A stretch of 64,000 bases of DNA, taken from contig NZ_VCHY01000023.1 of NCBI RefSeq assembly GCF_005877885.1, positions 45,387 to 109,386 of the forward strand. The letters run 5' to 3'. The position numbers and the translations under genes are program-made. Within the stretch, counting starts at the first letter, position 1. Every line of letters starts with the position of its first letter. The notes beneath the pieces were generated by a model, which saw nothing but the letters and a program-made list of their open reading frames with translations, made no database searches and had not been told where the DNA came from. Shown here piece by piece: positions 29,157 to 38,093 of this stretch. Source of the DNA: Labilibacter sediminis. GTDB taxonomy: Bacteria > Bacteroidota > Bacteroidia > Bacteroidales > Marinilabiliaceae.

Positions 29157-29539
29157 CCGTTATAATCTTTAATTTTTGTTTGATTAAAATTATAATGAAT
29201 AAATAGGATAGGAGGCCCAATAAGTATTTTGAGGTCTCGTTTGTGTAACTGTTGAATAATTAAATATTTAGGCGAGTGAAGTGCAAGTGGTTTTTTGAAT
29301 GATACTAAATGTATTGTGCAGTATGGTCAATTTATTGTGTAATTTGTAATAGAAGGGACTTTATTAGTCTTGTTGAAATGTGATCTTATATCTACTAAAC
29401 CAAGTTTATTATTGGTGTAATAGAAAAGGAATAACCTTGGAATAAAAACTACATCCGTCAAGTACTTTTACAAAAGTATTTGACGGATGTAGTATCAAAA
29501 ACTGAATGGACATCATCTTTTAAAGAAGTTTATCAGGTC
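29157..29539. other. Intergenic region with promoter and terminator only
   Basis: 383 bases without a gene. The part next to 29156 must contain the promoter of the sulfatase operon. The other end holds the strong terminator (29449-29492) of the chemoreceptor operon. Nothing else recognised. Confidence 0.5.
29449..29492 (-). terminator. Strong terminator hairpin after the chemoreceptor gene
   Basis: A 21-base-pair stem: left arm 29449-29469 pairs with right arm 29472-29492, with one G-U pair and almost no loop. On the minus strand a TTTTT run follows, 48 bases past the stop at 29540. Confidence 0.85.
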
Positions 29540-31036
29540 TTAACTACCCAACTTAAAATAAGATATTAAATGTGTCAATTTTTGAGCCTGTGCGGATAGT
29601 CCTTCTGCACTGGAGGCCATCTCTTCTGAAGCTGATGCGCTTTGCTGAGCAATGTGATTCAACTGCTGTACGCTCATATTCACCTGGCTAACGCCATTTT
29701 TCTGTTCAATACTAGCCGAAGATATTTCCTGAATAAGTTCCGATGTCTTCTCTATTTCAGGAATCACCTTGAATGTTAATTCATTAGAGTTTTGAGTGGT
29801 ATCCACGCTATTGCCAGCAAATTTAACAATATCTTCTGCTGCAACCTTACTCCGTTCGGCCAATTTTCTTACTTCGGCAGCCACAACGGCAAAACCTCTG
29901 CCATGCTCACCTGCACGTGCTGCCTCAACTGCTGCGTTAAGTGCTAAAATATTTGTCTGAAAAGTAATGTCGTTAATGATTGAAATTTTATCAGAAATAG
30001 AAGATACAGAATCTAAGCTGTCTTGGGAAGCTTCCCTTACTTGTTTGATTGCTTGCACCGAGCTGATTGCTATCTTCTCTGTTTGTAATGAATATTCAGA
30101 GCTTTGATCAATGTTAGAAGCAATTTCTTCCATTGTTGAGGAAATCTCTTCTACTGAAGCAGCCTGTTCGTTGGATCCCTCGGCAATTTGTTCCGATGAT
30201 CGACTTAGTTGCTGACTTGTATTTGCTATTTCTATGGCTTCGCCCTGAACACCTCTTAATACTTCTGAAAGTTTTTGCACCAACGTGTTGATGGCCCTAG
30301 ACATATCACCAATTTCATCTTTACCTTTTACCTGATCCTCTGTTACCTGAATATTCAGATCACCATGTGACAGTTTTAATATATGAGATATGGAATTTTT
30401 TAAAGCCTCTACAATAGACTTAGATAACATAATGGAAATAACGACAAATCCAGCCAGGCTCAGCAGAAGCATAAGTTGTATAACCAAAGCTGATTTTTTT
30501 GAATTTTGATTCGTCAATTTGAAAGCCTCAGCCATCTCAAATTTTGAGTCCAGAGTAATTTGTTCCAGAAGTTGTTTGAGCTCATTATATTTAGAGACCA
30601 TTAATTGCAGGTCAGCACTAATGTCATCTGAAAACTCCTCGTTGATCATTCTCCCTGAAGTAGCGAACGCAATATTAAAATAATCGTCGAAAAGCATACT
30701 TACACTATCCACTTCATTTTTCTGACTCCCTATTATGCCTTGTTTTAAACTATCTGCAATAGCTCTATAATTTTTTGCTATCTCCCGTGTATCCTCGAGC
30801 AGATCTTCATCTTGTGATGCCACACCATCCTGAAATCCTTTTTGCAGCTCTTTTTGCAAAACCATGAGTTCGCTGCTAAGTTCTACGTAAGGAATGTAGC
30901 CTTGTTCAATCAAGGTTAATTGTTTACTACTCCTCTGGTTACTCCACTGAATAACAGTAAATATAGCTGCTATTACAATGAAAAACAGGATTGGAAAGAT
31001 GAGTATTTTGGATCTAAGCTTTAATTTATTCAACAT
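29540..31036 (-). CDS. Methyl-accepting chemotaxis protein
   Basis: 498 residues: membrane helix ~11-30, periplasmic four-helix-bundle-like sensor ~31-180, second membrane helix ~181-205, HAMP linker, then a cytoplasmic coiled-coil signalling domain. The signalling tip carries the conserved hairpin [35 protein letters not shown]. The C-terminus (SYFKLGS) has no CheR/CheB-tethering pentapeptide, so adaptation would need help from other receptors. No che genes are near. It lies 11 bases after the PstS-like gene, which itself follows a porin, so the receptor may read the ligand of that periplasmic binding protein. That link is inference. Confidence 0.92.
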   Translation of the reverse strand: MLNKLKLRSKILIFPILFFIVIAAIFTVIQWSNQRSSKQLTLIEQGYIPYVELSSELMVLQKELQKGFQDGVASQDEDLLEDTREIAKNYRAIADSLKQGIIGSQKNEVDSVSMLFDDYFNIAFATSGRMINEEFSDDISADLQLMVSKYNELKQLLEQITLDSKFEMAEAFKLTNQNSKKSALVIQLMLLLSLAGFVVISIMLSKSIVEALKNSISHILKLSHGDLNIQVTEDQVKGKDEIGDMSRAINTLVQKLSEVLRGVQGEAIEIANTSQQLSRSSEQIAEGSNEQAASVEEISSTMEEIASNIDQSSEYSLQTEKIAISSVQAIKQVREASQDSLDSVSSISDKISIINDITFQTNILALNAAVEAARAGEHGRGFAVVAAEVRKLAERSKVAAEDIVKFAGNSVDTTQNSNELTFKVIPEIEKTSELIQEISSASIEQKNGVSQVNMSVQQLNHIAQQSASASEEMASSAEGLSAQAQKLTHLISYFKLGS

Positions 31037-31047
31037 CCTTATATCAT

Positions 31048-31467
31048 TTAATCACTAACGGTAATTGTTTTTACTCCAGATGTATTTGTACCTGAAGAAA
31101 CATAGCCAATGGCTCCACTATTTTGTTTAACGAAATTTATTACATCCTGATCTGAACTTTTTTCTACAGGAGGGGTCCCTTTACCAGAAAATACTGCCTG
31201 CTGCCAATAGCTTTTGACGGCATTTGTTGATTTGCTATGTACTTCTGATGAAAACACCTTACGAGTAGGATTGTTGCCCTTTAGGTCGATGACAGCAACT
31301 TTTGAACCATCAGGCCACTTTTTTTCCTTTTTTAAAAAAAGGTTCGATACCTGTTTCTTACTCAAGGCACTTGTTGAATTCGTATTGTTTACAATTACTT
31401 TATATGATTGTGCACCTACCGTAATTCCTACGCTAAACAATATTAATAGTATATATATCTTTTTCAT
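31048..31467 (-). CDS. Small PstS-like periplasmic substrate-binding protein
   Basis: 139 residues with a signal peptide ([20 protein letters not shown]). The mature part has features of a single-lobe PstS-like (PBP-like) domain: [36 protein letters not shown], then [29 protein letters not shown] and a final [18 protein letters not shown]. The last is the usual end of phosphate-binding-like proteins. It is roughly half the size of a full PstS. No ABC permease or ATPase is nearby, so it is unlikely to be a transport component. Its place between a porin and a chemoreceptor suggests a sensory role. Confidence 0.82.
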   Translation of the reverse strand: MKKIYILLILFSVGITVGAQSYKVIVNNTNSTSALSKKQVSNLFLKKEKKWPDGSKVAVIDLKGNNPTRKVFSSEVHSKSTNAVKSYWQQAVFSGKGTPPVEKSSDQDVINFVKQNSGAIGYVSSGTNTSGVKTITVSD

Positions 31468-31486
31468 ATCTATTTTCTTCTAAACA

Positions 31487-32602
31487 TTAAAATGAAATAA
31501 CAGTAGAGAATAACCAGTGGTTATAATTATCCTGAAAATCGTAAAAGTTTGTTATGCCGCCTGCATAGTCAACATTAACTTTTCGATACTCAATTTTAAA
31601 GAGTGTTTCAAATATTGGACGAATGGCAACCCCTAGAGATTTTGCTGTTGTTGGAGCTTGTAGTCCTGATCCATTGATATCTTCAATAAAATCATACCTG
31701 ACAAAAGGAGTAAATATTCCTGCCTGATACATAGCTTCGGCGTAATATCCTTTATATTTACTAGTGAGATTTTGAGCCAGATCGGTTGTTTGTTGTTGAC
31801 CCTTCCAGTACTCACCGTTTATTTTTAGGCCAGATAGATTTAAATGTCCGTCAACACCCCAACTATATTTTTTTGCAGGTACTAACTCTTCAGCTACTAT
31901 TGCTGTTGATTGAGTGCCATCAAAATAATTAAGCCCCAGACTAAATACATCTTGAAACGATGCTTCGAAACGAGCTGAACCACCGAGTAGATATTGTGTT
32001 TCTAATTCCGGCAAATCTATATGTGGTAATACATTTGTAATGTCTTCCTGTCCTTGTACCTCAAGGATACCACCGAGTGCGTGACCCAGGTTTGTATAAT
32101 TACCATAAGTTAAATTGTATTTAAAATTTACCTTATCTCCAAATTCACCTGACACCTGAAATCCGCTAATGCTTTGAGGAAGTAAAAAATGGTGCGATAC
32201 TATCATTGGCAATGTAACGGATATGTTCAAAGGAGCATAAAAATAGGTATTCACAGGGCTGAGAGGTGTTAAAAATTTACCTGCCCCAACTTTAAAATTA
32301 TCGCTAATTGCATAAGTTCCATAAGCTTCAACTACTAAACTTTGGATGTTAGGAATGTGATGAGTGTATACCAGCGTAGCTTTTAGTTCCAGATTTTCAA
32401 TGGGAGAATAACTGGCAAGAAAACCAGCATCAGAGAGTCCCATCCCCAATTTAGTATCTAAATGATCTAAGTTAGCATACTCTACTACAGTATTTACATA
32501 ACCCGTTAAATGTACTTTTGGCTCCCATTCATCTTGAGCATATGTGCTTACAAGAACAATAAATAGCATAACAATGCTTGTAATCAGTTTCTTTGTTTTC
32601 AT
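31487..32602 (-). CDS. Outer-membrane beta-barrel porin-like protein
   Basis: 371 residues with a signal peptide ending STYAQ (residue 22). The rest alternates short hydrophobic strands with Gly/Asn/Asp turns (VGAGKFLTPLSPVNTYFYAP, YYAEAMYQAGIFTPFVRYDF) and ends in the aromatic outer-membrane signature LFSTVISF. It resembles phosphate-selective or general porins of the OprO/P type in overall pattern, but selectivity cannot be read. It is 19 bases upstream of the PstS-like gene and most likely the first gene of the porin / binding protein / chemoreceptor operon. Confidence 0.78.
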   Translation of the reverse strand: MKTKKLITSIVMLFIVLVSTYAQDEWEPKVHLTGYVNTVVEYANLDHLDTKLGMGLSDAGFLASYSPIENLELKATLVYTHHIPNIQSLVVEAYGTYAISDNFKVGAGKFLTPLSPVNTYFYAPLNISVTLPMIVSHHFLLPQSISGFQVSGEFGDKVNFKYNLTYGNYTNLGHALGGILEVQGQEDITNVLPHIDLPELETQYLLGGSARFEASFQDVFSLGLNYFDGTQSTAIVAEELVPAKKYSWGVDGHLNLSGLKINGEYWKGQQQTTDLAQNLTSKYKGYYAEAMYQAGIFTPFVRYDFIEDINGSGLQAPTTAKSLGVAIRPIFETLFKIEYRKVNVDYAGGITNFYDFQDNYNHWLFSTVISF

Positions 32603-32670
32603 ATTTCTGTGGTTTTAAATTGATTTAGGTTATGGGATAAAATTTATGGTTTCAATTTTTATCCCTTAGT

Positions 32671-33075
32671 TTAAATTTTAAAATTAGGCTCATCACTCAT
32701 AATGGTATCTACTGTTATTATTAGCTCGGTATACAGATCTCTTTTTAAAATACAACCTTTGAATCCTGCTTCTTTTAGCCTTTTTATAAAATATTTATTG
32801 CAGTGCATAGTCATGGCGAGCGTTGTGATATTAACAAAATGATAGTGTTGTAATAAACGTTTCGTTGCCTCTATGGCATCTGTCTCAGGTATGTTTATAT
32901 CAATAATTATGATATTACTTTGGATGTTCAAGCCATTTTTTAAAAGATCTATACAAGAGCATTCTTCCTGAATAATCTCCCAGTCAGTTTTTGTTTCAAT
33001 AAAAAACCGAAGAGCATCTCTAAAAGATTTGTTATTATCAACGATACATATTTTACGAGGTACTTGCATATTCAA
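32671..33075 (-). CDS. Stand-alone response-regulator receiver, atypical acidic pocket
   Basis: 134 residues forming a single receiver domain with no output domain. The expected phospho-acceptor is Asp59 (IIIIDINIPETD), the switch region is TLAMTMH and the conserved Lys is in CILKRD. In the metal-binding acidic pair the sequence is IVDNNKSF, with Asp13 kept but the second acidic residue replaced by Asn14. This may weaken Mg2+ binding and phosphorylation. The family resemblance is to NarL-type receivers that have lost their HTH. It sits 68 bases upstream of the porin gene on the same strand. Confidence 0.82.
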   Translation of the reverse strand: MNMQVPRKICIVDNNKSFRDALRFFIETKTDWEIIQEECSCIDLLKNGLNIQSNIIIIDINIPETDAIEATKRLLQHYHFVNITTLAMTMHCNKYFIKRLKEAGFKGCILKRDLYTELIITVDTIMSDEPNFKI

Positions 33076-33327
33076 TTTTTGAACATTACAAAGATGTTGT
33101 ATATAAGGGAGATAGGATAGAGGGAAATTGTGTATTTAATATAAGGGAATAGCTTAAAGTCGCTAAGGGAAAACACCTAAAGACAAGAATGGTGTACCTG
33201 TATATTTCCAGATATGAGCTATAACTGTGGTGTGTATAAGTTGAGCTTTATTATTGAGGTAATAAACTTCAATGTTCGATGTGAATTTTATAATGTAGAC
33301 TGTATATTAAAACAAGGTATTGTATTT

Positions 33328-33960
33328 TTACACTTTGAAGAGGTCGTTTTTAATGGCCCATATAATTAATTGAGCTACGTTTTTAAGTTTTGTTTTTCTC
33401 AATATATTCGATCGGTGTACCTCTACCGTTTTGGGACTGATAAAAATTTGATCGGAAATCTCCTTGGTGGATAAACCATGACAAATCATCTGCAATACTT
33501 CCAATTCTCGCTTGGATAACTTATCCAAGTTCTCTTTTTCTTTATGGATTGATTTGAAAGCCATTCGCTGGAGTATTTCTTGCGAAAAGAAATTGCCTCC
33601 TCTATTTACTTCCTGTATAGCTTGTATTAACTCATATTTACCTCCTTTTTTTAAAATAAAACCGCGTGCACCAGCATCAATCATCTGAAGGTAATATGCA
33701 TCTTCAACGAACATCGTAAGTGCGATTACTTTAAGTAAAGGTTTTGTTTTTAGCACTAATCGGGTAGTATCAATGCCATTGGTTCCACTCATGTTGATAT
33801 CCATCAAAACAACATCTACCGATAATTTTTCAAGTTCGCATAAAAACTCATCTCCTGAGCTAAAATCACCAACAACATTGAACTCATCTACCTGACCTAA
33901 AACAAGAATCAATCCTTGCCTGAATAAATCATGATCATCAACAATAGCTATATTCACCAT
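33328..33960 (-). CDS. NarL/LuxR-family response regulator
   Basis: 210 residues. The N-terminal receiver has the acidic pair in IVDDHDLFRQG, phospho-acceptor Asp54 (VLMDINMSGTNG), and Lys in FILKKGG. The C-terminal HTH (about 145-210) is of the LuxR type: LSKRELEVLQMICHGLSTKEISDQIFISPKTVEVHRSNILRKT. It starts 3 bases after the stop of the histidine kinase gene at 33964 and is its cognate partner. It should bind DNA as a dimer once phosphorylated. Targets are unknown; the nearby porin operon is an obvious candidate. Confidence 0.93.
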   Translation of the reverse strand: MVNIAIVDDHDLFRQGLILVLGQVDEFNVVGDFSSGDEFLCELEKLSVDVVLMDINMSGTNGIDTTRLVLKTKPLLKVIALTMFVEDAYYLQMIDAGARGFILKKGGKYELIQAIQEVNRGGNFFSQEILQRMAFKSIHKEKENLDKLSKRELEVLQMICHGLSTKEISDQIFISPKTVEVHRSNILRKTKLKNVAQLIIWAIKNDLFKV

Positions 33961-33963
33961 ATC

Positions 33964-36018
33964 TTAATTGTTTTGGGGTATAACTATTTTAACAGACATC
34001 CCTTTGTTTGGTTGACTATACAATTCAAAAACTCCGTTAAAGGAGTTAATACGCCTTTTAAAGTTCTTTATTCCCATACTTGTTTTCCTGTTTGCTACCT
34101 CTTTGGGATCAAAGCCTATTCCATTGTCCGAAAATAAGAACTCAATCTGATCTTCTCTTTTTTGTATGTTTATAGTTACTTCAGTGGCTTGAGAATACTT
34201 TAAAGTATTATTCATCAATTCGGTAAAAACACGATACAGCGTAATTTCCTGATGTTCATTAAAACGTGTGATTCCTGATTGCGTAAATTGAATGTCAAGT
34301 TTTGATGTCAGATTGAATTTCTCAATAAACGAGTTAATAGCCGGAATCAAACCATAGTTTAATAGGATATGTGGACTTATATTAAAGGATATTTCGGAGA
34401 TACTTGTGATTGCCTCATCTACCAATTCGCTTAGTTTGTTTCGTATTACTACTGATTTTTCTTCATCTGTAGAATCCATTAGCGCCTGCACATACAATTT
34501 TATTGTGGTCAATAAAGGGCCAATTCCATCATGTAAGTCTGATGCAATACGTTTTCTTTCTTTTTCTTCAGTTTGTATAATGGAATTAAGAATCGCATCT
34601 TGAGTTTTTTTACGTTCGGAAATATCATTTTCTACTACCATATAATATTGCGGCCCCAGTAAATCAATTTTTTTGAGTTGAACCAAGGTATATATAAGCT
34701 CATTTGTACTTTCCTTTGTATGCTTCCATTCAAAAAATTGTGATTTATTATTCAATGTTTCCTTTACTCTTTTGCCTAAATCAACAGATAAATCTCGTTG
34801 CTCAAAATGACTTTCAAGGTTTTGATATGGAGGCTCTATTTTATCAATACTTTCATCACTTCCATATATTTCAAGTGCTCTTTGGTTGAAGTCAACTACT
34901 TTATCCCCATTCATAATTAATATGGAGTCATTAGTTTGTTCAAAAAGAGTACGGTATAGTTGTTCTCTTTTCGACAGTTCTTCGGTAATTATATGTTGTT
35001 CTGTTACATCCTTAGCAATGGTTAAAAAGTTGGTTTCCTGTTTGCTTATAATAGGAACGGTCTGTATTTGTAAATACAAGGTGTTACCATTTTTGCTGAG
35101 TACCTTAATGGTGATATCTGGGATGTTTTTGTTGGTTAATATTTTTTTTCGTCGTTCAGCAAATAATTGTTTATAATTGTGACCGATATAATCAAATATA
35201 TTTTTATTGATCATATCTTCCCTATCATAACCAACAAGTTTTAGGAAGGAATTATTGATCTCTAATATTTCATGAGAAGATGACGTGATGGAAATAGTAT
35301 CATTACTATTATTAAAAAGTGATAAGTATTTGTTGGCATTCTCTTTGGCTAATTGTTCACTTTTTTTTCTTTCATCAATTTCCAGAGTAAGTGACTTGTT
35401 TAAATCCAATATTTCATCCATGGTTACTTTTAGCTGTGAAATAGTGGATTTTAAATAATTAAATACATAAAATAAGATTCCCAGTAACATGGATAAAACT
35501 AGGATTACAACGAAAGTGCGTATGTTAAATAGGCCTACGTTGTAGCTAAACTTATTGGGATTGTAGTAAAATTGAATAATATTAAAATATACCAGTAAGG
35601 TAAAAACAAAGGATAGTGAGATTATTATGACGATAGCCCAGAATAGTTCACGTTTGGTTAATGCCAATATAAGGTAGGTTGCTAATATAGCTAATATAAG
35701 TAGCGTCATATCCAGGTCCCCAAATGCCAATGATCGAAGGCCTAAATTCAATAATCCAAATGAGAGTACAATTCTTTTCAGATAAAAAGCAACCCGTTTG
35801 TTAAATACTGAGCAGATTAGTAAAAGACCAATTGAAATAGAATTAATCACCAGAGATAAGGGATTTAACATGATGCTACCCCTGATAAAAACAACAAAGA
35901 CAAAAAGCGGTAAAAGAAAAATGGTGAGTAATAAAATATATGTATTGGTTATTTTTTCTAACAATTCCTGTATTTCAAAAACGTTTTTTCCAATTAAATT
36001 TTTCCTTGATATCACCAT
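33964..36018 (-). CDS. NarX-type (HisKA_3) membrane histidine kinase with two PAS domains
   Basis: 684 residues. Six hydrophobic segments cover roughly residues 28-200, a short coiled coil follows, then two PAS domains (about 225-345 and 350-470). The phospho-acceptor helix is ERKRIASDLHDGIGPLL with His496, the HisKA_3 signature that pairs with NarL-type regulators. The C-terminal ATPase domain shows ELMNNTLKYSQA (N box), FSDNGIGFD (G1) and TSMGIKNFKRR (G2). It forms an operon with the LuxR-type regulator. The membrane module has no recognised ligand domain. Confidence 0.92.
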   Translation of the reverse strand: MVISRKNLIGKNVFEIQELLEKITNTYILLLTIFLLPLFVFVVFIRGSIMLNPLSLVINSISIGLLLICSVFNKRVAFYLKRIVLSFGLLNLGLRSLAFGDLDMTLLILAILATYLILALTKRELFWAIVIIISLSFVFTLLVYFNIIQFYYNPNKFSYNVGLFNIRTFVVILVLSMLLGILFYVFNYLKSTISQLKVTMDEILDLNKSLTLEIDERKKSEQLAKENANKYLSLFNNSNDTISITSSSHEILEINNSFLKLVGYDREDMINKNIFDYIGHNYKQLFAERRKKILTNKNIPDITIKVLSKNGNTLYLQIQTVPIISKQETNFLTIAKDVTEQHIITEELSKREQLYRTLFEQTNDSILIMNGDKVVDFNQRALEIYGSDESIDKIEPPYQNLESHFEQRDLSVDLGKRVKETLNNKSQFFEWKHTKESTNELIYTLVQLKKIDLLGPQYYMVVENDISERKKTQDAILNSIIQTEEKERKRIASDLHDGIGPLLTTIKLYVQALMDSTDEEKSVVIRNKLSELVDEAITSISEISFNISPHILLNYGLIPAINSFIEKFNLTSKLDIQFTQSGITRFNEHQEITLYRVFTELMNNTLKYSQATEVTINIQKREDQIEFLFSDNGIGFDPKEVANRKTSMGIKNFKRRINSFNGVFELYSQPNKGMSVKIVIPQNN

Positions 36019-36315
36019 CGGGAGTTAGATAAATTGCTTTTATTCAGATTAAACCATTTATATTGGTAAATGTTTAGTAAAAACCAAAGGACTTATGTAT
36101 TTCACTCTTTAATAAATATATTAAAATAATATCACCTTTTCGGTTTATCTAATAAGTGATGAATATATTCTTGAATTTTGTTATATTTCATGGGTAAGTA
36201 ATAGAACTAAATAATTATTGCTTTGTTTATTGTGTAGATAGTTCTTTTTAAGGGATTCTTGTTTCAATATATAACAAGTAATTGCAAGTGAAGTATAAAT
36301 GGTTTAAAGCATACT
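36019..36315. promoter_or_regulatory. Divergent promoter region between two histidine-kinase genes
   Basis: 297 very AT-rich bases separate the minus-strand kinase-regulator pair from the plus-strand kinase-receiver pair. Both promoters must lie here. I could not pick out a specific operator. Confidence 0.45.
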
Positions 36316-37662
36316 ATGAACAATGACTTAATTAATATCAAAGAAAAGGTTATCAATAATATTACAATTATTTCTGCCTTCTTTATTGGGTTTCCTTATG
36401 TGCTAAGTATTTTGCGAATGATTAGAATTGGTTGGGATTTTGCTTTTGTTTGGCATACAGTAGTTTATGCTATAGTAATAATTCTATCAATATTCCGACA
36501 TAGAATTGCTCTGTTGACTAAAGTGATTGCAATGGCTACGGTTTATACAGTGATTGCTATTGCTAGTTTATATAAATTTTCATTTTTTGGTGCCTATTAT
36601 TTTGTTTTTATAGGCATAGCAATTCTGGTTATTCTCCACGGCTTTAAGGTAGCATTGTATTATATTGGTTTATTTACTTTGATTTATGTTTTCATTGCAG
36701 TCCAATATATTTTGGGGTATCTTCAAGTAGAACTACCCCCTCAAGACCATACGACCAGTGTTTTTTCGTGGGTTGCCATTCTGGTAATATTATTATCTTT
36801 ATCATTGGTTATAATTAAGGGATTTGGGCAATTTTACTCCGAGCTTATTGTTATCATACAGAAGAAAGAAAAAACGGAAATAGAATTAGAAAAGCATAAA
36901 GAACAATTAGAAAGAAGGGTTAGTGAACGTACCACTGAACTTCAACAAACTATCCACATGTTAAAAGAAACTCAGGCACAACTTTTACAAGCCGAAAAAA
37001 TGGCTTCGCTGGGTGTGCTAACCGCTGGCGTATCTCATGAGATTAATAATCCCTTGAACTACATTTTAGGGGGGTATACTGGGTTGGTACAGTATTTTCG
37101 TGATAATGAGGTCAATGATGAAACAGTCACGGTTTTATTAGATAGCATTAAAGCAGGTGTTGATAGATCATCCAAAATTGTTTCAGGATTGAATGAATTT
37201 AGCCGTCAAAAGGAAACCTTTGATGAGCAATGTAATATTCATGAAATTATGGATAATTGTTTATTAATGATTAATAATCAATTGCAAAATAAAATTGAAG
37301 TAAGAAAAAATTACTCAAATGAAAATCCACATATAATTGGTAACATTGGTAAAATGCATCAGGTCTTTTTAAATATATTTACCAATGCTTATCAATCAAT
37401 AAAAGATAATGGTAGTATAACTATAACTACTAAAACAAAGGAAGACATGTGTTACATAGAAGTATCCGATACAGGAATTGGAATAAGAAAAGACGATTTG
37501 CCTAAAGTAATGGATCCGTTTTTTACCACAAAAGATCCTGGTATGGGTACCGGTTTAGGGTTATCAATTACTTATTCCATTGTTAAAGAACATGGAGGGA
37601 ATTTGGAGATTGAGTCTGAACAAAATAAAGGTACAACAGTTAAAATAAGCATACCCCATTAA
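36316..37662 (+). CDS. Membrane histidine kinase (HisKA type)
   Basis: 448 residues: six predicted membrane helices up to about residue 178, and a coiled coil ~185-230 (KKEKTEIELEKHKEQLERRVSERTTELQ). The HisKA site is GVSHEINNPLNYILGG with His241. The ATPase domain has VFLNIFTNAYQSI (N box), VSDTGIGIRKDDL (G1), FFTTKDPGMGTGLGLSI (F and G2). The receiver protein gene at 37673 starts 10 bases downstream and is probably its partner. The sensed signal is unknown. Confidence 0.93.
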   Translation: MNNDLINIKEKVINNITIISAFFIGFPYVLSILRMIRIGWDFAFVWHTVVYAIVIILSIFRHRIALLTKVIAMATVYTVIAIASLYKFSFFGAYYFVFIGIAILVILHGFKVALYYIGLFTLIYVFIAVQYILGYLQVELPPQDHTTSVFSWVAILVILLSLSLVIIKGFGQFYSELIVIIQKKEKTEIELEKHKEQLERRVSERTTELQQTIHMLKETQAQLLQAEKMASLGVLTAGVSHEINNPLNYILGGYTGLVQYFRDNEVNDETVTVLLDSIKAGVDRSSKIVSGLNEFSRQKETFDEQCNIHEIMDNCLLMINNQLQNKIEVRKNYSNENPHIIGNIGKMHQVFLNIFTNAYQSIKDNGSITITTKTKEDMCYIEVSDTGIGIRKDDLPKVMDPFFTTKDPGMGTGLGLSITYSIVKEHGGNLEIESEQNKGTTVKISIPH

Positions 37663-37672
37663 GAATATATTC

Positions 37673-38035
37673 ATGGATAGGCCTAAAGTGCTATATGTTG
37701 ATGATGAAGAAATAAATCTTCTTTTATTCGAAATAAATTTAAGAGGAAAATATCATGTATTAAAAGCAGAGGATGGATTGAAAGGACTTGAAGTAATAAA
37801 AAAGAATCCAGATATTAAAGTGGTAGTGAGTGATATGAAAATGCCATATTTAAATGGCATTGAGTTTATCACCAAAGCAAAAGAACTAGCTCCTAATGTT
37901 TGCTATTTTATATTAACAGGATTTGAAATTACTGATGAATTACAGGCAGCACTGGATAAAGGACTTATATTAAATTGTTTTAGAAAACCGTTTAATATGA
38001 ATGTAATAGATGAAGAACTTGAGAAAGTAATTTAA
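37673..38035 (+). CDS. Stand-alone response-regulator receiver
   Basis: 120 residues, a complete receiver with the acidic pocket VDDEE (Asp10-Asp11), phospho-acceptor Asp54 (VVSDMKMPYLNG), Thr in FILTGFE and Lys-Pro in FRKPFN. There is no output domain, so it would act by protein interaction or phosphotransfer. It follows the histidine kinase by 10 bases and ends at a bidirectional terminator. Confidence 0.92.
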   Translation: MDRPKVLYVDDEEINLLLFEINLRGKYHVLKAEDGLKGLEVIKKNPDIKVVVSDMKMPYLNGIEFITKAKELAPNVCYFILTGFEITDELQAALDKGLILNCFRKPFNMNVIDEELEKVI

Positions 38036-38038
38036 AAC

Positions 38039-38074
38039 AAAAGAGGATGTTCTTGTACAAGAACATCCTCTTTT
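38039..38074. terminator. Bidirectional terminator
   Basis: A perfect 36-base palindrome (18 + 18) with an A-rich 5' end and T-rich 3' end. It sits between convergent genes ending at 38035 (plus) and 38094 (minus), so it can end transcripts from both sides. Confidence 0.92.
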
Positions 38075-38093
38075 AATATAATTTTGTTTACTA

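Noticed and set aside
29449..29492. 21-base-pair inverted repeat considered as a mobile-element end or operator
   Set aside because: Position just past a stop codon and the T run on the minus strand fit a terminator better; no transposase is near.
38039..38074. Perfect 36-base palindrome considered as a regulator binding site
   Set aside because: It lies between two convergent gene ends with A- and T-rich flanks, the classic bidirectional terminator layout.
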